NCBI GenBank assembly: GCA_036846005.1
Contig: DAIUCV010000016.1
Location: 1-11,890 of the forward strand
From: DATEXQ01 sp036846005
GTDB taxonomy: Bacteria; Patescibacteriota; Microgenomatia; UBA8517
Length of the DNA stretch: 11,890 nucleotides
Direction of reading: 5' to 3'
Position numbers and translations under genes: made by a program
Part shown: positions 11,818 through 11,890 of the stretch, one piece after another
Position numbering within the stretch: position 1 is the stretch's first letter
How the letters are laid out: each line of letters begins with the position of its first letter
The notes under the pieces: generated by a model
Told to the model about the DNA's origin: nothing
The model's input: only the letters and a program-made list of their open reading frames with translations
Databases searched by the model: none

Positions 11818-11890
11818 TCAATTACCGTAACCGGTTGGAGTGGCGTGTGTGAGCCAGTAGGGGGCACCCCCTGACATTCCGTGATCCATA
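11818..11890 (-). CDS. C-terminus of a Met/His-containing protein, cut by the window edge
   Basis: The last 23 codons of a minus-strand frame end in TGA at 11818-11820. The peptide is MDHGMSGGAPYW followed by LTHATPTGYGN. The Met at 11889 may be internal, since the frame has only one more base before the window ends. Local GC is clearly higher than in the surrounding spacer, and the three-stem terminator candidate follows 18 bp after the stop. Met and His spaced as in DHGM are common in copper-binding periplasmic proteins, and the copper operon is nearby, but 23 residues do not identify a family. Confidence 0.45.
   Translation of the reverse strand, partial: MDHGMSGGAPYWLTHATPTGYGN

Noticed and set aside
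11868..11882. G-run/C-run hairpin around aggggg and ccccct as a terminator or RNA element
   Set aside because: It lies inside the coding frame of the right-edge gene (Gly-Gly-Ala-Pro codons), has a 2-nt loop and no U-run.
1..11890. Alternative genetic code with TGA as glycine, as in some candidate phyla
   Set aside because: Long genes contain no internal TGA, and TGA ends the HD and HMA genes at the expected places.

Overview
The window is AT-rich, densely coded bacterial DNA using the standard code: TGA works as a stop (HD gene, HMA gene) and no long frame reads through it. There are no rRNA, tRNA, CRISPR or IS genes. Small genes, a short Obg, no visible Shine-Dalgarno sites, -10-like hexamers only 6-10 nt before many start codons, and several lineage-type membrane-anchored proteins together suggest a Patescibacteria (Candidate Phyla Radiation) genome, perhaps Microgenomates. 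That assignment is an inference from gene style; no marker was phylogenetically placed.

Left part (1-1570): a minus-strand pair, a 158-aa four-helix membrane protein with an internally duplicated cysteine motif followed by an ArsM-type arsenite methyltransferase. The pair is bracketed by three related ~50-bp repeats (two on the left, one on the right). On the minus strand these repeats read as decayed, partly frameshifted peptide with shared motifs.

Centre-left (1574-3094): two plus-strand genes, an unrecognised 168-aa soluble protein and a shortened Obg-family GTPase whose -10 box lies in a 15-bp palindrome. Centre (3125-6654): minus-strand envelope and housekeeping-like genes. These are a membrane-anchored SGNH hydrolase with a cytosolic zinc-ribbon-like loop, a secreted or anchored calcium-loop protein with its own promoter and terminator, and an overlapping pair (HD phosphohydrolase then alpha/beta hydrolase).

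Right part (6712-10846): a compact copper-homeostasis operon on the minus strand. Its order is ArsR-type repressor fused to a YHS metal-binding domain, then a Cu+ P1B-1 ATPase (CopA), then a TauE/SafE-like membrane protein fused to a cupredoxin domain, then a four-cysteine HMA copper chaperone. Genes overlap or lie 3-4 nt apart, and a 9-8-9 inverted repeat covers the -10 box and start codon of the repressor. The likely logic is derepression on metal binding, followed by Cu+ hand-over between the HMA, cupredoxin and ATPase parts and export.

Far right (10886-11890): a VIT1/CCC1-like Fe/Mn transporter with its own terminator and promoter, a compact three-way-junction inverted repeat, and the Met/His-containing C-terminus of a gene running off the right edge. 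The window thus reads as a metal and metalloid handling island (As, Cu, Fe/Mn) interrupted by unrelated envelope genes.
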